Below are positions 38,221 through 48,031 of a stretch of DNA of 64,000 nt, piece after piece. Both the position numbers and the translations under genes were made by a program. Every line of letters starts with the position of its first letter. The stretch's first letter is position 1. The stretch covers positions 39,595,039 through 39,659,038 of the forward strand of contig ML679962.1 in NCBI GenBank assembly GCA_007922225.1, written 5' to 3'. The stretch comes from Emydura subglobosa (lineage: Eukaryota > Chordata > Testudines > Chelidae). Under the pieces are notes generated by a model that was given only the letters and a program-made list of their open reading frames with translations, did not search any database and was not told the DNA's origin.

Positions 38221-38983
38221 CTGGGGCCAGGAGACAGGCACTAGGATGAGGCAGTAAATCCTCAGGGGGGGCAGGGCTTCACTGCAGAGCCTTTTACACA
38301 GGCAGGGCCTTGGCGGGTGCAGTGTCTCCAGGCGCTGCGGAAGGTGCTGGGAAGTCCCACTAGCAAAGCTGCAGCTTGCTCCCTGCCCAGCCCCTGGTGC
38401 ACGCGGGGCTGCTGTGCGGAGGACGTGGATCACTGCAGCGGGGAGCGCGGCCGGTTCCTTTGCCTGCCCAGCTCTGGCTGGAGCAGAGAGCCTGACGGGC
38501 CGCTGGGTCAGCACCTACCTCACCGCTCGGGAGAGCTGAGTTAAATGGAGATTTCACATGAGCCGGGGCTTGTGGAGGCTTCTCTTTAGCCTACATTACA
38601 TGGTCACCCCTTTCACTGGCTCTGCTCCGCTACTTGAGGAGAAGGGGTGAGCCCCGTCAGGTGCCCAGCTATGACCATAGGGGGAAGCAGGAGAACCAAG
38701 AGGTCAGAACCAAGGGGCACCAGCAGAGTTATCAGATGGGCGCCCAGGCTGGGACTGCGGGGGGCTGCGGGTCGGGACTGATGAGCACCAGTATGGGACA
38801 CTGCATTCTATTGGGCCCTAACGTGCTGCTCCTTGTGAGCAAACCAAGCCATTGGCAGGCCCTGGTGAGTGCGGCTCTCAGCCAGAGCTCGGTGCAGCTG
38901 GGAGGCAGCGTGGGGGCAAGAACCACCCTGTCGCTGCCTGCCTTCTCCAGTGCCACATGGACTGTTTCCATCGTGTTTCCCAG

Positions 38984-39824
38984 GGACCCCAACAAGCCTG
39001 TCCCTCAGGACACCAAGTTCATTCACACCAAGGCCAACCGCTTCGAGGAAGTGGCGTGGTCCAAGTACAACCCGCGCGACCAGCTGTACCTGCACATCGG
39101 CCTGAAGCCAAGAGTGCGCGACCACTACCGTGCCACCAAGGTGGCTTTCTGGAAGCACCTGGTTCCCCACCTGTACAACCTGCACGACATGTTCCACTAC
39201 ACCTCCACCACCACCAAAGTGCCGCCGCCGGACACCACGCAGAACTCACACATCACCCGCCGGCCCAATGGCAAGATCTGGACCACCAAGCGCCCAGCCA
39301 TCTCCCCAGCTTACAACAGCGAGAACCCCCAGGAGAAGTGGAGCCCGGAGCAGGAGGCCGGCACGCTGCTGATCGAGAACCCCCGGGACTACTCCACCGA
39401 GCTGAGCGTCACCATCGCCGTGGGCGCCTCCCTGCTCTTCCTCAACGTGCTGGCCTTCGCGGCGCTCTACTACCGCAAGGACAAGCGCCGGCAGGACACG
39501 CACCGCCAGCCCAGCCCCCAGCGCAGCGCGCCCAACGACATCAGTCACACGCCCGAGGAGGAGCTCCCCTCCCTGCAAATGAACCAGGCCCTCCACGAAT
39601 GCGAGGCAGGGCAGGTGCCCGACGCCCTGCGGCTCGCCGCCCTGCCTGACTACACGCTGACCCTGCGCCGCTCCCCCGACGACATGCCCCTGATGACCCC
39701 CAACACCATCACCATGATCCCCAACTCCCTGGTGGGCCTGCAGACCCTGCACCCCTACAGCACCTTTGCCGCGGGGTTCAACAGCACGGGGCTCCCGCAC
39801 TCACACTCCACCACCCGGGTATAG
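38984..39824 (+). CDS. NLGN3: Neuroligin-3 last coding exon (stalk, transmembrane, cytoplasmic tail)
   Basis: Acceptor TTTCCCAG; the first base completes the glycine codon left by the previous exon and the frame runs from [20 protein letters not shown] to TAG at 39822-39824. It ends the esterase-like fold ([20 protein letters not shown]), then a Thr/Pro-rich stalk with [13 protein letters not shown], a transmembrane helix within [20 protein letters not shown] (about 39398-39470), a basic stop-transfer YYRKDKRR, a tail with [19 protein letters not shown] (the conserved gephyrin-binding stretch) and the C-terminal PDZ ligand HSTTRV that recruits PSD-95-type scaffolds. The tail shows NLGN3-specific substitutions but no break. 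Confidence 0.98.
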
Positions 39825-40369
39825 CCACGTCCACCCACACGAGACACCGCGGGGAGCTGACGGACAGACGGACCCCCGGCGGGGCGGGGCGGGCCAGGTG
39901 CGGCAGGACTCCTGGCCCAGGACAGCTGGGCTGCTCGTCCCGCTGGCTCTTTCTTTCTTCTCTTGTTTCTCTTTTTTAAAGTGCTTTGACTCTCCTTGTG
40001 CTGAGAGGCGACAGCCGGGCGGCAGGGCCCAGTGGAGCGGTTCAGGAGAGTGGGCAGCAGGACGTTCCCCAGCCCTGCACGCTGCCCCCAGCTGGAAACC
40101 CCGCGCAGGATGGTGAGAAGGACCCACCTGGTGACGGCACCCCGCCCCCGGCCCGCCTGGCACCACAGGACTCTGCACTGGTGGGGAGGGGGCGCCCCGC
40201 AAGACAGCATTGCCAAGCACATGGCACGGGCTAGGAGCTGTCCTTGGCGCTGCGGGGTTGCCTGTCAAAGTGCCACGGAAAAGGCTCCCGCACGCTGGAG
40301 TTGTGGTGCAAAGCGACTGCCTTGGCCGACTGGTGCTGGGGGGGGGGAAAGGGGCGACTTGGGGCCTGG

Positions 40370-40585
40370 TTGAGCGCTGGGCGGGAGGGACTCGGTGCTC
40401 GGTTGGGCGCTGGGCTGGGGGGAGTGGGGGGGCTCGGTGCCTGGTCGGGTGCTGGGCGGGGGAGGGGGAATGCGGTGCCCGGTCGGGGGCTGGGCAGTGG
40501 GGGGGGGGGGGGACGCGGGGCCCGGGCGGGGGCGGGGCCGTGCTGGGCGGGGGGGACGCGGTGCCCGGTCGGGCAGGCCATCACT
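40370..40585 (+). repeat. G-rich minisatellite in the NLGN3 3'UTR
   Basis: About five imperfect units of roughly 45 nt containing GCTGGGCGGG, a G run of 5-13, CGGTGCCCGGTCGGG. Several G runs per unit give strong quadruplex potential on the mRNA strand. Confidence 0.8.
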
Positions 40586-40750
40586 AGGTTCGGGCTCAGC
40601 ACCGCTGTGTGTCTTGCTGCAGAGAATGGTCTGTGCCGTCGTGTCTCTTTGCAGAGATGTTTTTAAGCAGATCTTTAGTTCTTTACACACTAACGGAGTT
40701 GCCGCGTTTTGTTCTTTGTAAAGATTTTAAACCAGGTGTTCCTGATATCA

Positions 40751-40756
40751 AATAAA
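40751..40756 (+). terminator. NLGN3: Poly(A) signal AATAAA of NLGN3
   Basis: Canonical hexamer 927 nt after the stop codon, followed by GTGAGGATGGCGGCGGGTGG, a GT/G-rich downstream element. Confidence 0.75.
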
Positions 40757-42553
40757 AAGCCAGTGAGGATGGCGGCGGGTGGCACGCTGCTCCCGCCAGT
40801 CAGGCCCCGTGCCCGCGGCCGCCCCAGAAAGACCATCTGTGCCATGCAGCAGACCGGGCCGGCTGGGCACACGCCCGTGGTGCTGCCACGCAGCCGCTTT
40901 TCTATTTTTGATAGTTTTCCTTCTCCTGTTGTTCATGTCTGTGTATTCAGCCAACTAATGCGTGCTGTCTGTGCTAGTCCTGCCCTCACTGCCAGCACCC
41001 CATTGCCAGCCGGCTCACTGCTCGGCCAGCCCTCGCACCCCTTCACTGCCTCCCTGCTCCCCGCAGCTACTGCGCCCGTCACCGCACCACCTCGCTGCTA
41101 CCCCGCCTTACGCCCCTCCATCCCCACCATCTGCCGCTCCCGCCCCCCGCCGGCTCCCCCCACTACCCATCCTTTGCCGCCCCCGCTGCCTTCCCCCCCC
41201 CCCCTTCCGCCAACTGTCCCTGCGCCCATCCTCGGCCACGCTTGATGTTTCTCCTCTTGCCGTCTCGTCCTGCCCTCTGCCATCCCCATTGCTGCCCCGC
41301 CTTCACCAGCGCTGCTGCCTGGCATGGTCTGCGGCCGCCCCACCGTGCGCACCCTGCTTTGCTCGCCGTGAGCCGCTGTTGGACAGTGCAGGGAGCCGGG
41401 GGCAGCCAGCTGCACAGGCGAGGCCTGGCGCGTTGGTATGTGGGTGCGGGAGCTGCTCGCGGGGTAGCTGAGTGAGGGACAGTGTGTGTGCGGCAGGGAG
41501 TCGGGCACACACACCAGGCGGGGCTCTGGGACGTTTTACTGAGGGCTCAGCTCAGTCCTTGCTGGACATTTCGCCACATTCCCAAGAGAGCCCAGCACGC
41601 GCGCAGGCCCCACGTAGGAGAGGCCTGGGCTGAGGTCGCAGGGGCTGCGGAGGGGCACTGGTGCCCAGGGCTCGGGTAGCAGGGTGTGCAGTAAAGCTGG
41701 GGTGACGTGAGGTTCTTCATTCTCAGCACTGCAGGAGGGGCCGAAGACAGCTGCCGCCCTGCAGCGGAGGCCAATGGCTGGGCTGTCAGATACACGCTGC
41801 CCTGGGCCATTCCCGCCAGACGCAGGCACCCCGGGCTCGCCCCGAGCGCCCAGGGGAGGGTGGGCCCTGGCAGAGGCCCCCGGGGAGCTGGTGCTGCATG
41901 GCTCCAGGCTTCAGTGCCAGAGCGTGTATCCCAGCAAGCTGGGAGCCTGGCGCCAGGGCAGGGACACAGCTGGGCCAAGCGTTGGCTGGGCAGGGAGCGC
42001 TGGCTGGCTACAGATGGGTTGGGCCCCAGACCAGTGAGACGCCAGGGGCTAAGCACTCCCGCAGCAGCCCCAGAGCAGGCTCAGCCCAGAGAGGGGAGGG
42101 CCTCAAATGGCAGGGCAGCAGCATCTGCACCAGCGGAGCTAGGTGGCTGCTGCCCCCCCCCTCCCCCCCCCCAGCATGGCAGCTGGCTGGCCGTGGGCAA
42201 GCGCCACCTGTTCCCAGGGCCTGTGTCACATCCCCATGCATGCCACCCTGGGCTCTGCCCCCCCCCATATTCCCCAAGGCCTGACTCCCTCCCTTGGGGC
42301 ACTGTCACCTCATTTCCAACACACCCTGAGCTGGCCAAAGAGCCGAGAGCCAGACCCAAGGGCAGGGAGGGCTGAGTGGGACAGAGCAGGCAATGGGGGT
42401 GGGGTCTCTGGGGCTGGAAGGGCGCCTTGAGGCAGGGCAGAGCTGAGCCCTGCGGGGGCACAGGGCAGACGGGCTCGGGGTGCGGGGCCAGGCAGAGCAG
42501 TGCTGAGTGCAGAATGTATTTATACCGTCACCTGCGCAGAGTAACACACTCCA

Positions 42554-42559
42554 AATAAA
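42554..42559 (+). terminator. Isolated AATAAA with downstream GT-rich element
   Basis: AATAAA is followed within 25 nt by AGTGTGTTGTCCCTTGCGCT and TTTGTGGGGTGGG, a good poly(A)-site layout. It lies 2.7 kb after the NLGN3 stop and could be a distal NLGN3 site or the end of an unrecognised transcript. Confidence 0.4.
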
Positions 42560-43125
42560 CCAGAACAGCTATTTTGAATAGTGTGTTGTCCCTTGCGCTT
42601 TGTGGGGTGGGCCGGGGACACGATTCCCAGAGCCCAGTGTGGCGGGGGCGGGTGGGGCTGGCATTTACCAATTGGGCGCCCCCCCCCAAGGAGAGGAAGA
42701 AGAAACGAAAAAAACGGGGTCACACCAAAAACGGGGGGGCGGGGAGGGGCACGGCAGGTGGGGAACATCACTCCTTGGGCAAAGGAGGACCAGGCTTGCT
42801 GGGTTAGGGCCCAGCGAAGCTCTGACAGCCCGGCCCCACCCGGCCCCACAGCCATCCAGCCTGGGCTGCGGCTGGGCCTCGCACAGGGACATGGCTGAGG
42901 CCTGCTGGTGCCGCCCCAGCCGCACTGCCTGGGGCGTGTGGTGCAGCACGCTGGCAAAGAGCAGCTGTGCCGCCCGGCGCACGTGGCCAGCCGCGAAGCC
43001 AGCGCCTGTGGGCGGCCTGAGCAGGCGCTGCAGCGCGTCCCAGTGCCCGGGGGGGGGCTCCTGCTGCAGGCTGGGCCCACGCAGAACACGGGGGGATGTT
43101 ACCATAACCCCAAACCACCCCGGTG

Positions 43126-43143
43126 TTTGTCGTCGTCGTCGTC
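43126..43143 (+). repeat. (GTC)n trinucleotide run
   Basis: Five to six GTC units directly before a C run. Confidence 0.85.
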
Positions 43144-43243
43144 GTCCCCCCCCCATCACCCCCGAGTGCTGTGCAGGGCCTGGCCTTGCCTGAACCATGC
43201 CCCGGGGCACCGGCAGGACCCGGCGGGGGCCCACCCCCCCCGT

Positions 43244-43246
<3 letters not shown>

Positions 43247-43283
<37 letters not shown>

Positions 43284-43318
43284 CACCCCCGGGAACGGGG
43301 GGGGGGGGGGGGGGGGGG
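43247..43318. repeat. C35 - spacer - G22 homopolymer palindrome
   Basis: About 35 C (43247-43281), a 15-nt spacer GGCACCCCCGGGAAC, then about 22 G (43297-43318). The two arms are complementary, so the block can form a hairpin as well as quadruplex and i-motif structures. Lengths are probably unreliable. Confidence 0.85.
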
Positions 43319-43530
43319 CTGTGCCAGGAGAGAGAGAGAGAGAGCACGCATGCGAGCGAGTGAGCGAGCGCATTACAGGGGCGGCTATTACAGCCTGCAA
43401 CGGTGGGCGGGGGGGGAGGGGCTTGCCTCACAGCAAATGTCACCCCCCCCGCCCCCATGGGTGCTTGGTCTCCCCAGCACCCCCCACATCATTCCACTGG
43501 CGGCCCCCTCCTGTTTCCTCGCTCGCTGGC

Positions 43531-43549
43531 GCACACACACACACACACA
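43531..43549 (+). repeat. (CA)n microsatellite
   Basis: About nine CA units. Confidence 0.9.
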
Positions 43550-44654
43550 GCTGGGTTCATGTCTTTGTAATGTCATTTTGCACAGAGTTGCCATAGAAAC
43601 CAGCCAGCCCTGCGCACAGGGGCCTGCCGAGCCGGGCTGGGAGCAGAGCCGCGTGCCCAGCCGGGTGGCTGCGGGGACACAGGGCCTGAGTGCGCCGGGC
43701 GGGGGGACCCCCAGCCCCGCTGTGCCATGCCTCTAGCAGTGCCCCCGACCGGGCTGGCCCCGACGGGTCCTGGGGCAGCGCCGGCCCGGGCAGGGGCGCC
43801 TTGTGACACTGGGCCTGGCCTGCAGCCCCGTGGGCCCGCCAGCGGCTGTGAGCGGCACCAGGGGTCACTGGCCGGCTGCCCGGGGAGCAGGGTGGCATGG
43901 CCAACCGGCCTCGCCGCTGGGCTGGGGGGGGGGGGGCCGTGCACAACACAAACAGCAAGCACAGCTGTGTGCTCGGCCTGCCAGGCTGGCACTACCAAGG
44001 GGGGCGTGTGGCACACCGCCCTGTACGTGTGTGGTGCCAGGCTGGGCACAACCCTCTGTGACACACCCTGTGTCAGCGCTGGGGCTGGTCCCACTAAACC
44101 ACGGCCTCCCCGCCCCTCCCCAGCCAGCTCTATGACGAAGGGCTAGAAATGTGCCCCGAAAGCCCCCACCCTGAGCTGAGCTTGGCTCGGAGCCATGTGT
44201 GTCAGCCCCCGCCCCCAAACCAGCCTGGGGGGTAGGCCACACCTGCCGCCATCTGTGACTGACGCTAGAGCAGCCTAAGGGTCGCTGTGTTATGGCAGCT
44301 GCGTCCCATGGCACTCAGGGGCTTGTTCACCACCCCGGGATGGCTGGGTCACAGCCCTGCCCTGGCATACTGCCAGTCCCTAGCCCCGCGTTAGGTGGGG
44401 CTGGCATGGTAGCTTGATGCCCCCCAGGGCAGTGCCAGGACCCAGCGGGGGGGGGGGGGCATGCCCCACATGGCTGGGCAAAGGGTACAAAAAACCTGCT
44501 GCTTGGGGCAGGGGTTTCCCCCAGGAAATGTGTAGAAGGGGTGTCAGCAAGAAGGGGCTTAGCCGGGGGGGGGGGGCCCCAATTGAGGGGGGGGTCCCAG
44601 CAAGGGCACAGGCACAGGATTTCCATGGCTGAGGGGAATCGATGGGGGTTGGGG

Positions 44655-44870
44655 GGCACAGGGCTGAGTTGCCATGGCTGAGGGGTTCACTAGGTCAGGG
44701 GGGGACAACGCAGGGCCGAGTTGCCATGGCTATGGGGAGTGGGGGGAACGCAGGGCCGGGTTGCCATGGCTGAGGGGATCGCTGGGCCCGGGTGGGGGGG
44801 ACGACACAGGGCCGAGTTGCCATGGCTGAGGGGATCGCTGGGCCCCGGGAGGGGGGGGGGGGGGCCCAGG
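44655..44870 (+). repeat. Minisatellite with GAGTTGCCATGGCTGAGGGG core
   Basis: Four copies of CACAGGGCCGAGTTGCCATG-type units, 40-55 nt apart (cores near 44667, 44720, 44760 and 44814), separated by G-rich spacers of variable length; a degenerate fifth lies near 44620. Confidence 0.85.
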
Positions 44871-45639
44871 GGACGGAATTTCTCCATTTCTACGCGTTGG
44901 TGCCGCCTCCCCGTGCTTTGGGGGTGGCTCAGGCCCCCCCCGGGGCGAATGACTGCGGCAGCTGGGGGTAAAACGGATCCCGATGCCCGTGTATTTCTGC
45001 CCTTGATCCAGGGGCTGCCCGGCTCAGTGAGTGTGCAAGGAAAGGGGTGCTGGCCCCGCCTGCAGACATTGGGGTGCTGGCGCTGCCAGGCAGCCTCCGG
45101 TTGAGCCCTGAAGTGCGAGGTTTGATGGCGCCCGAGGGGCCCTGCCAGGCACGCAGTAGCTTGTGATTTCCTGTGACCCCGATCGTGGGCCTGGCTCCCG
45201 TCGGGCCTGGCCTGCCTGCCTGGCATAAAAACACACTGGGGAGAGCAGCCATTTCCTCCCCCGGCACCAGGGCAGACTCAGACTGTCCCCCTTGCAGGCA
45301 GAGGCACAATGGCTTGGGGACGCAGGGGCGTCAGGCCACCTGGGCTGTGAGGCTCAAGCGGCGCTGGGGAGGGGCAGGGCTATGGGCTGTCACAGCCAGG
45401 AGAGCTTGAGGGGCTGCTGCGTTGTGGGGGTGGCCCAGCTAGGGCCTGTTCTTGTTACCAGGCCACATTCCGGGTGTGGTGCCTATACCTCTACTTTGCG
45501 GCACTGGATGTGGCAGGGGCACTGAGCCATCTCCTCCCTTGGCACTGCGGGAGATGAGAATTATTGAGCCCACACGTTCAGTGCATGGCTCTGTCTCATG
45601 CCCCTGGCCGGGCCCAGGCCCAGCACCGTGTTCGCCAAT

Positions 45640-46745
45640 GTGATACGACTCGGTGCCCAGGGTTGCCAACTGATAATGCCAAGGTCAGGGCAGGCTGCAA
45701 AAGGAGAGCAGATTCTCCCGACGCTGGTGGGTGACACTGAACCCCGGCTTCCCAACCAGCCATGAACTGCTTCTGATTACCCCACACTGGATATCACAAA
45801 GCCAGTCCACAAATGCCCACAGCCCCCCTTCACTGCATTTCAGCTCCAGGCTCCCAAATCAGCACCAGGTCCAGCAAAGAGACCAGTTACTTAAACTCTC
45901 TGCTCTTTACTAAAAAGGTTCCCTCTGACCCCAAGGGGTCAGCCACAGCACCAGATCAGTATAAGTCTGGATCTTACCTAAAATATCACGCTGCCAGCCA
46001 ATCCTTTAGTATCTAAACTAAAGGCTTATTGTACAAAGAAAGAAAGAAACCATGAGAGAAATGTTAAAGGGTTAAAGTAAATCACAGATATACACATGAT
46101 TAAAAGTCCATTTACTTCAGGTTTCTGGAAGAAATGTGGATTTGCAGGCTTGTATAGTTCCCTCTGGTTCACATCCAGTACCTGGATGGGTCTAAGTCTT
46201 TCGGTTCAGTTGCAAGATGAATAGATCCAGAGGTAGGTGTGTGTCTGCAGACTGGACAGGAGCAAAGACAAGATGGTTTCTCTGGTTTGATCTTATAAAC
46301 CCCCTCCTCCGGCCGTGCGGCCTGTGGGCAGTCACCAGACCCAAAATGGAGTCCATAGTCACATGGGCCAATCCTGGTGACTCCTCCAGTGTGCCTGGGG
46401 TCCATAGTCACATGGGGCAGTCCTGATGCTTCATCAGGTAGGCTGCCTGCAATGGAGGCCAGAGTCACGTAAGCAGGTTCTGGTGACTCAGTGGTGATGC
46501 TGGCCTCTCCCTCAGGGCCCCTTGCACCTAGGAATGCCTTAATGGGCCATTGTTCTGCAGCCTTCCTATCTGGGGTGTTGCCCAGGCAGAACAATTTTAA
46601 ATACAGATATCGCAAATACATCTATAACTTCCATTTCAAATATCACATATGAACACAAGTATTATTATCTTACTTAGCACATTACAACCTTCCTAACAGT
46701 ACCTGACATGGCCTATCCCACATGGATTATTATGATTCTGCCATG
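45640..46745. mobile_element. Interspersed repeat, probably LTR-element derived, unclassified
   Basis: An AT-rich kilobase in GC-rich surroundings, with GGGTTGCCAACTGATAATGC at the left, TTTAGTATCTAAACTAAAGG and AAAGTAAATCACAGATATAC inside, and two near copies of TGGAGTCCATAGTCACATGG about 50 nt apart. I recognise this type from sauropsid genomes but cannot assign the class; no open frame of note. Confidence 0.4.
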
Positions 46746-46984
46746 CTGATGTCACCCAATATACGAAATGCCCCCCCCACTCAAGCCAGCCCGCATGACA
46801 GCCAGTTCACCACTTCGCCCACAACGCCTCCATAATGCCGAGGGACGAGGAGAGGGAAGCAGGATCCTGTGGGCGCCAGGCTCAGGAGGGAGCTGAGGCT
46901 GCATGTGAGCAGGAGCAGCCAGCTGGAGGCAGGGGCCTGGAAACAGGCTGTGGAAGGAGGCCACAGCGCAGGCAGCCCGAGAGC

Positions 46985-47676
46985 CGGGGTTACAGTGGAC
47001 AAGAAGCTGGATATGAGTCAACGTTGTGCCCTGATTGCCCATAAGGCTAACAGCATCTTGGGCTGTTAGTAGAACGGAGGGAAGTGCATTAGTAGGATTG
47101 ACATATGGGGCTGCTTTGCCCGCAGATTGTGGGAAGTGATTATTCCCCTCTATTCGGCAGTGGTGAGGCTGCATGTGGAGTATTGGGCCCCCCCACTACA
47201 GGAAGGAAGTGGACAAATTGGGGAGCGTCCAGTAGAGGACAACAAAAATGATGAGGGGGCTGGAGCACAAGACTTATGAGGAGAGGCTGAGGGAACTAGG
47301 CTTGTTCAGTCTACAAAAGAGAAGAATGAGGGGGGATTTGATAGCAGCCTTTAACTACCTGAAAGGGGGTTCCAGGGAGGATGGAGCTAGGCTGTTCTCA
47401 GAGGTGGCAGATGACAGAACAAGGAGCAACGGTCTCAAGTTGCAGTGGGGGAGGTCTAGATTGGACACTAGGAAAACCTTTTTCCCTAGGCGGGTGGTGA
47501 AGCACTGGAATGGGTTACCTAGGGAGGTGGTGGAATCTCCATCCTTAGAGGTTTTTAAGGCCCAGTTTGACAAAGCCCTGGCTGGGATGATATAGCTGAG
47601 GTTAGTCCTGCTTTGAGCAGAGGGTTGGACTAGATACCTCCTGAGGTCCCTTCCAACCCTCATCTTCTGTGATTCT
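46985..47676 (+). mobile_element. CR1 LINE fragment, 3' end
   Basis: Starts with TTACAGTGGACAAGAAGCTG and runs through the block [20 protein letters not shown] and [20 protein letters not shown] to the terminal GGTCCCTTCCAACCCTCATC and CTGTGATTCT. It is the C-terminal part of the CR1 reverse-transcriptase ORF plus 3'UTR, 5'-truncated, with several indels in the first 200 nt. Confidence 0.9.
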
Positions 47677-47909
47677 CCCTTCACTTGCTTGTAGAAATCT
47701 TCTGGAATCCATGCAGACTCTTCCTCCTCCTCTGCTGAAATCACTCAGTTAGCTAGTCAGCTAAATAATTAACCATCCACTCAGTTAAGTACACAGATTT
47801 TTTTTTAAAACTACAAAAACACAAAACAGACTAGCAAAGTAAAAACGACTCTTTCCCCATCATCACATTTAAATAAGAGATGAATTGGTAAATCATACTG
47901 GTTGCGCCT

Positions 47910-48031
47910 AGGGTGACCAGATGTCCCGATTTTATACTAACAGCCCCACTATTCAGGGCTTTGTCTTAGATGGACACCTATTATCCCCCACCCTCTGTCC
48001 CAATTTTTCACACTTGCTATCTGGTCACCCT
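47910..48031. mobile_element. 122-bp MITE with perfect 13-bp terminal inverted repeats
   Basis: Left end AGGGTGACCAGAT (47910-47922) and right end ATCTGGTCACCCT (48019-48031) are exact reverse complements. The core has GTCCCGATTTTATA and CCCCACCCTCTGTCCCAATT. This is an abundant non-autonomous DNA transposon type in turtles; the superfamily is not settled from the flanks. Confidence 0.85.

Larger units (their letters stand above)
39825..40775 (+). other. NLGN3: NLGN3 3'UTR
   Basis: Runs from the stop codon to shortly after AATAAA at 40751-40756. It includes a G-rich minisatellite at 40370-40585. The TTTTTAAAGTG stretch near 39973 and ATTTTAAACC near 40723 are AT-rich parts. The cleavage position is estimated. 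Confidence 0.7.

Noticed and set aside
38852..39649. 265-codon frame overlapping the last NLGN3 exon
   Set aside because: Shadow frame of the NLGN3 coding sequence.
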